Below are positions 21,824 to 25,188 of a DNA stretch of 25,188 bases, piece after piece. Position 1 is the first letter of the stretch, and every line of letters begins with the position of its first letter. The notes under the pieces are model-generated. The model did not search any database and was not told the origin of the DNA. It was given only the letters and a program-made list of their open reading frames with translations. Origin of the DNA: Verrucomicrobiaceae bacterium UBA2429 (GTDB lineage: Bacteria; Verrucomicrobiota; Verrucomicrobiia; Verrucomicrobiales; Verrucomicrobiaceae); contig DDQZ01000089.1 of assembly GCA_002343505.1 (NCBI GenBank), positions 1 through 25,188 on the forward strand, given 5' to 3'. The translations under genes were made by a program, and so were the position numbers.

Positions 21824-23097
21824 ACGACGACCTTCTCATCCAACGCTATATCGATGGAAGCCTCTCGCGTGAGGACATCGCGGTGCTGAATCAGCGCCTG
21901 CGTGACAACGCGGACTTGCGCCAGCATCTGCGGGACATCGCGGAGCAAGTGGTGGCATTCGGTGATCTGGCACGGCAACATCGTGAAAAAGACACTCCTG
22001 TCTGTTCTCCCAAACAGCCAGACAAGAGTGTCTGGCTCACTTCTCTGGCCCTCGCCGCATCCATCGCGGTGCTGGCGGCCAGTGCGTGGCTTTTCTTCGC
22101 CAGCAAGCCCGATGCGGTGCTCACGCTCGTCGAAAGCACCGGCACCGTTGCATGGAGCGATGGCACGCTTATCGCGAGCGGTGAGAGATTGCCCGCGGGC
22201 ACGTTGGAGACGGTGGGCGAGGCCAGCAGCGCGTTGCTGCGCTTTGACGATGGATCGCTCATCACGCTGCATGGCGACGCGGAGCTTTCTTTTGCCAGCG
22301 AGCATCAAAAAGTGCTCTCGCTCACCCGCGGCACGCTTTCCGCCGAGGTGCGGCCGCAGCCTGCGGGTCGTCCGATGCTGATCCGCACGCCCAGCGCCGT
22401 GGCGGAGGTCGTGGGCACCGCGTTTGACCTTTCCACGAGGTCGGAAGACACGCTGCTGAAGGTCAACGAGGGCCTGGTGAAGCTGAAACGCCTCGCCGAT
22501 GGCAGCGAGATCGACGTGCCCGCCAATCGCAGCGCCGTGGCCTCGCTGGACACCGGCGCGGCGCTCGACACAGCCTCCACGCCGGAGCCGCTGACCGCGT
22601 GGCGCTTTGATTTCACCAGCAGCACTCCGCCACGCGACTGGCGTGGCTTTTCCAAAAACGGCGCGATGCACGCCAGCCCCTACGTCGCCAAAAAAATGCC
22701 CGATGGTCGCGTTGTCACCCACCACGGCATCTCCATCCGCACCGCAATGCTGGAGCAGCCCCTGCGCCTGATCGCCACTGAGCTCAGCGTCATTAAATAC
22801 CGCCTGCGGCAGGATCAGCCGGGCGATCTGCAACTCATGCTGCTGACGAATCGAACGGAAGGTGGTTTTGGCGGCAACTTCGAATGCAAAATCCCCGCCG
22901 AGGAACTTCGTCCCGGCCCGGATGGCTGGTGCGAGATCGCCATCCCGATCAATCGCTACGAGCCCATCGATCCTCGTCCGCACCTTCGCAAACGCCATCC
23001 CTCCGCCGTGGGCAACGTCATTACTTCTGCCATCATCAGCACCTTCCGCGAGGACCGCCATTTGGAGGTCAGCCACTTCGAGCTCGGCACGCGCTGA
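21820..23097 (+). CDS. FecR-family transmembrane sigma regulator
   Basis: 425 residues, and probably the partner of the ECF sigma factor. Residues 1-55 form a cytoplasmic anti-sigma-like helical domain (YIDGSLSREDIAVLNQRL). One membrane segment is at about 75-94 (SLALAASIAVLAASAWLFFA). The periplasmic FecR domain spans about 100-235 (GEASSALLRFDDGSLITL, TPSAVAEVVGTAFDL). A beta-rich C-terminal domain (about 258-425) has FDFTSSTPPRDW near its start and may bind a ligand; its family is not recognised. Palindrome copy E is inserted in frame at residues 55-74 (KDTPVCSPKQPDKSVWLT), exactly between the cytoplasmic domain and the membrane segment. FecR proteins may inhibit or activate their sigma factor; the sign is not visible here. 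Confidence 0.9.
   Translation: MNDDLLIQRYIDGSLSREDIAVLNQRLRDNADLRQHLRDIAEQVVAFGDLARQHREKDTPVCSPKQPDKSVWLTSLALAASIAVLAASAWLFFASKPDAVLTLVESTGTVAWSDGTLIASGERLPAGTLETVGEASSALLRFDDGSLITLHGDAELSFASEHQKVLSLTRGTLSAEVRPQPAGRPMLIRTPSAVAEVVGTAFDLSTRSEDTLLKVNEGLVKLKRLADGSEIDVPANRSAVASLDTGAALDTASTPEPLTAWRFDFTSSTPPRDWRGFSKNGAMHASPYVAKKMPDGRVVTHHGISIRTAMLEQPLRLIATELSVIKYRLRQDQPGDLQLMLLTNRTEGGFGGNFECKIPAEELRPGPDGWCEIAIPINRYEPIDPRPHLRKRHPSAVGNVITSAIISTFREDRHLEVSHFELGTR
21983..22040. repeat. Palindromic element, copy E (inside the FecR gene)
   Basis: Arms 21983-22005 and 22018-22040 around a 12-base loop. It is translated in a different frame from copy A (DTPVC and DKSVWLT rather than QTLLSV). It forms the linker just before the membrane helix, a place that tolerates extra residues. 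Confidence 0.88.
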
Positions 23098-23104
23098 TTT
23101 TTTT

Positions 23105-23180
23105 AACCACAGAGACACGGAGCACACCGAGATGAAAAAGCAGGCTCTAATCCTCTGTGTGCTCGTTGCCTCTGTGTGTT
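23105..23180. repeat. 27-base-arm palindrome (AACCACAGAG type), copy 2
   Basis: Left arm 23105-23131 starts AACCACAGAGACACGGAG; the right arm, 23153-23180, has one extra base and ends CCTCTGTGTGTT. The ATG of the cytochrome remnant follows the left arm directly (23132), and the right arm encodes the core of its signal peptide. Confidence 0.83.
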
Positions 23181-23335
23181 TACTCCACGCGGCTCCCGCT
23201 GCTTTCGAGTCTTTCTGCTTCAAATGCCACGATGCGACGCAAACCGACGGCGAGCTCGATTTTGGAGGCTTTGACGGCTCGGAAGGCCGATCCGGCGCAG
23301 TGGTCTGTTTTGAGAAGCGGCGTCAGGCAAGTTAG
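23132..23335 (+). pseudogene. Truncated PSCyt1 cytochrome-type gene (5' remnant)
   Basis: A 67-codon frame encoding a signal peptide (MKKQALILCVLVASVCLLHA) and the beginning of a PSCyt1 domain with the haem-type motif FCFKCHD, then DGELDFGGFD. After this the frame changes: in the frame +1 from here ARKADPAQWSVL continues in a more family-like way, and the written frame ends at TAG 23333-23335. Full-length relatives have several hundred residues and DUF1549/1553 or DUF1592 domains, none of which follow. It lies 34 bases after FecR, where sigma/FecR operons of these phyla often carry a cytochrome-type gene. It is probably a decayed operon member, but a short secreted product cannot be excluded. 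Confidence 0.72.
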
Positions 23336-23698
23336 TCAGCGAAAGCGTCTGTGGCGACTCTGTGCGAAGTGTGTGTTTCAGTCCTGATGGGCGCTGGCTC
23401 GCGGTCTCCAGTATGGACAAAACCGTGCAGGGGTTGAAGTGGCAACGGGTAAAGATGTCAGCAAGACCGTCGTTGGCGTTACCGTGAAAACAATGTGTTT
23501 CAACCGCGATGGACGATTGCTGGTGGTTGCGACGGGTAGTTTGGATGGGGACGAGGGCGAATTGAGGGTGATTGAAGCAGCGACGGGCAAGGAGGTTGGT
23601 AGGACCGCGTTCGGCGATGCAGCGAAGGTCGTGAGTTTCAGCCCCGATGGGCGCTGGCTCGAGTAGTAGGTTATGATACCATCAGGGTGATCGACTGC
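23335..23698 (+). pseudogene. WD40-repeat gene remnant with frameshifts
   Basis: WD40-like blades are visible in three successive frames: GDSVRSVCFSPDGRWLAVSSMDKTVQ (quoted as GDSVRSVCFSPDGRWLA then VSSMDKTVQ) up to about 23435; VEVATGKDVSKTVV, MCFNRDGRLLVVATG and VVSFSPDGRWL to about 23660; then VVGYDTIRVID. Joining them requires an indel near the GGGG at about 23433 and another near 23660, where two stop codons (TAGTAG) occur in the broken frame. Intact relatives have more blades. Decay is the simplest reading; sequencing error at a G-run could explain the first shift only. The start of the WD40 gene is missing, and it is joined directly to the cytochrome remnant. Confidence 0.75.
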
Positions 23699-24355
23699 TT
23701 GTGGCTTAATGTTCCTGCACAAGGAAGCGAACTTTGGCGGGAAATGCTGCGCAGGCAGGCCAGGCGGCACTTCCAAGCCGACGGAAGATTGGTGCCGTTG
23801 GCCACGCAGGATTCCAAAGGCGCTCAGGAAGCCATTGCTCGCTTCCTGCAAGAACCCCCTCCCGCAGATCGCCATTGGGAACATGACATTCTTACATGGG
23901 CACAACAGCTTCCTGACGTGCGTCCTACGTCGCCTTGGACCACAGAACCTCTACGTATCGCAACGGGACATTGGTTCATGCAAGCCTCGGGCAAGTCCTA
24001 CTCCATCATCACAGACACTGCCGACGAAGCCCCCTGGCATCCGCTCTCGCCTGTCTCACTTGCACGTTTGGAGCCAAGACCCGCAGACTGGAACTACGAT
24101 GCCGTTCAAGGGGCCTTGCAGCCCACCTTCCTACCCCGTCTCACCCTGAAACGCCTGCGAGAGGCTCATGAGCATCTCTATGGGAGGGACACACTGGCGG
24201 AGTATGCCGCCTGGGCTGCGAAGATCATGCACGAGAAACTGCACCTCAACACCGAGGCGAAGGAAGCGATCAACTTTGCCCTCGAACGCACCCCGCCGGA
24301 GAACCAGAAGGCGTTGCTGGACCTGAAGGCGCAGGTTGAGAACGGCGGGCAATGA
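23687..24355 (+). pseudogene. C-terminal part of the broken WD40 gene
   Basis: A 222-residue open frame that continues the last WD40 strand (IRVIDCLWLN) into a mixed helical region with no further blades: WREMLRRQARRHFQADGRL, WTTEPLRIATGHWFMQASGK, then RLTLKRLREAHEHLYGRDTLAEY (each in part) and EAKEAINFALERTPPENQKAL near the end. I recall similar tails on verrucomicrobial WD40 proteins but cannot assign a family. The only available start is GTG 23687, within a repeat strand, so an independent protein is unlikely. It is given as part of the pseudogene. A hairpin follows the stop at 24363-24392. Confidence 0.6.
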
Positions 24356-24362
24356 AAGCCAT

Positions 24363-24392
24363 AACGCGCCCGGCCTTTCGACCGGACGCGTT
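24363..24392. terminator. Candidate terminator hairpin
   Basis: AACGCG-C-CCGG, eight-base loop, CCGG-A-CGCGTT: eleven-base arms with one mismatch, eight bases after the stop of the WD40 remnant. It is followed by TGTGGGGTTTTGGGG rather than a clean T-run, so intrinsic termination is plausible but not typical. It separates two convergent units. Confidence 0.55.
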
Positions 24393-24425
24393 GTGGGGTT
24401 TTGGGGATGGTGAGTGTCGGAGGCT

Positions 24426-24444
24426 CATCTCGCGGAGCGAGATG
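24426..24444. terminator. Hairpin downstream of ahcY (terminator or dispersed repeat)
   Basis: CATCTCGC, GGA, GCGAGATG: perfect 8-base arms ending seven bases from the ahcY stop codon on the minus strand. There is no clear T-run. I recall similar GCGAGATGGCTAC palindromes in verrucomicrobial genomes, so it may be another repeat family. Confidence 0.5.
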
Positions 24445-24450
24445 GCTACT

Positions 24451-25188
<738 letters not shown>

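Noticed and set aside
10511..22040. Possible CRISPR array from the repeated CAGACA units
   Set aside because: Copies are scattered kilobases apart in alternating palindromic arms, without regular spacers or cas genes.
24008..24020. ACAGACACTG, resembling the start of a palindrome arm
   Set aside because: No TGTCTG half and no partner arm nearby; a chance match.

Overview
The window is GC-rich bacterial DNA that reads as a member of the Verrucomicrobiota, probably a Prosthecobacter/Verrucomicrobium-like relative. This rests on gene content only: secreted 'planctomycete-type' cytochrome proteins (PSCyt1/DUF1587/DUF1592/DUF1588/DUF1585 architecture) paired with Tat-exported DUF1552 proteins, an ECF sigma/FecR pair, a PAS-AraC regulator, and a VHL-beta-domain metallopeptidase. 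No rRNA, tRNA or CRISPR array was seen.

Layout. 1-6.4 kb is housekeeping: gmk (+), then a minus-strand series that reads ugd > rsmB > hslR > a membrane-anchored coiled-coil protein > metX. 6.4-9.0 kb holds a secreted protein with a VHL-beta domain and two HExxH metallopeptidase domains, facing a PAS-AraC regulator. 9.1-15.4 kb is a tightly overlapping operon, PSCyt/DUF1592 - DUF1552 - PSCyt/DUF1592. 15.4-16.5 kb is a minus-strand AbiEii-type nucleotidyltransferase with an unknown partner. 16.5-17.9 kb is a second DUF1552 gene. 17.9-18.6 kb is a minus-strand antitoxin-like/HNH pair. 18.7-21.2 kb holds a secreted ankyrin protein and an SGNH-hydrolase-like protein. 21.3-23.1 kb is the ECF sigma/FecR pair. 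23.1-24.4 kb is a decayed PSCyt + WD40 region. The window ends inside ahcY (minus).

The main observation is a shared promoter signature, TGTCAG(G/T) - exactly 16 bases - CGTT(G/T)C. It sits 13-15 bases upstream of the start codons of four genes: the PSCyt operon (9164), DUF1552 no. 2 (16550), the ankyrin protein (18722) and the ECF sigma gene itself (21305). A weaker match precedes the VHL-metallopeptidase (6486). This suggests that the ECF factor autoregulates and drives a local regulon of exported proteins from almost leaderless mRNAs.

The second observation is two families of dispersed palindromes. One (23-base arms, core CAGACACTCCTGTCTG) occurs five times between 10.5 and 22.1 kb. Two copies lie inside open reading frames, one supplies the stop codons of both converging neighbours, and one forms the 3' end of a gene and abuts the ECF promoter. 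The other (27-base arms, AACCACAGAGACAC...) occurs twice, each time at the start of a PSCyt-type gene, where repeat-like sequence encodes the hydrophobic core of the signal peptide.
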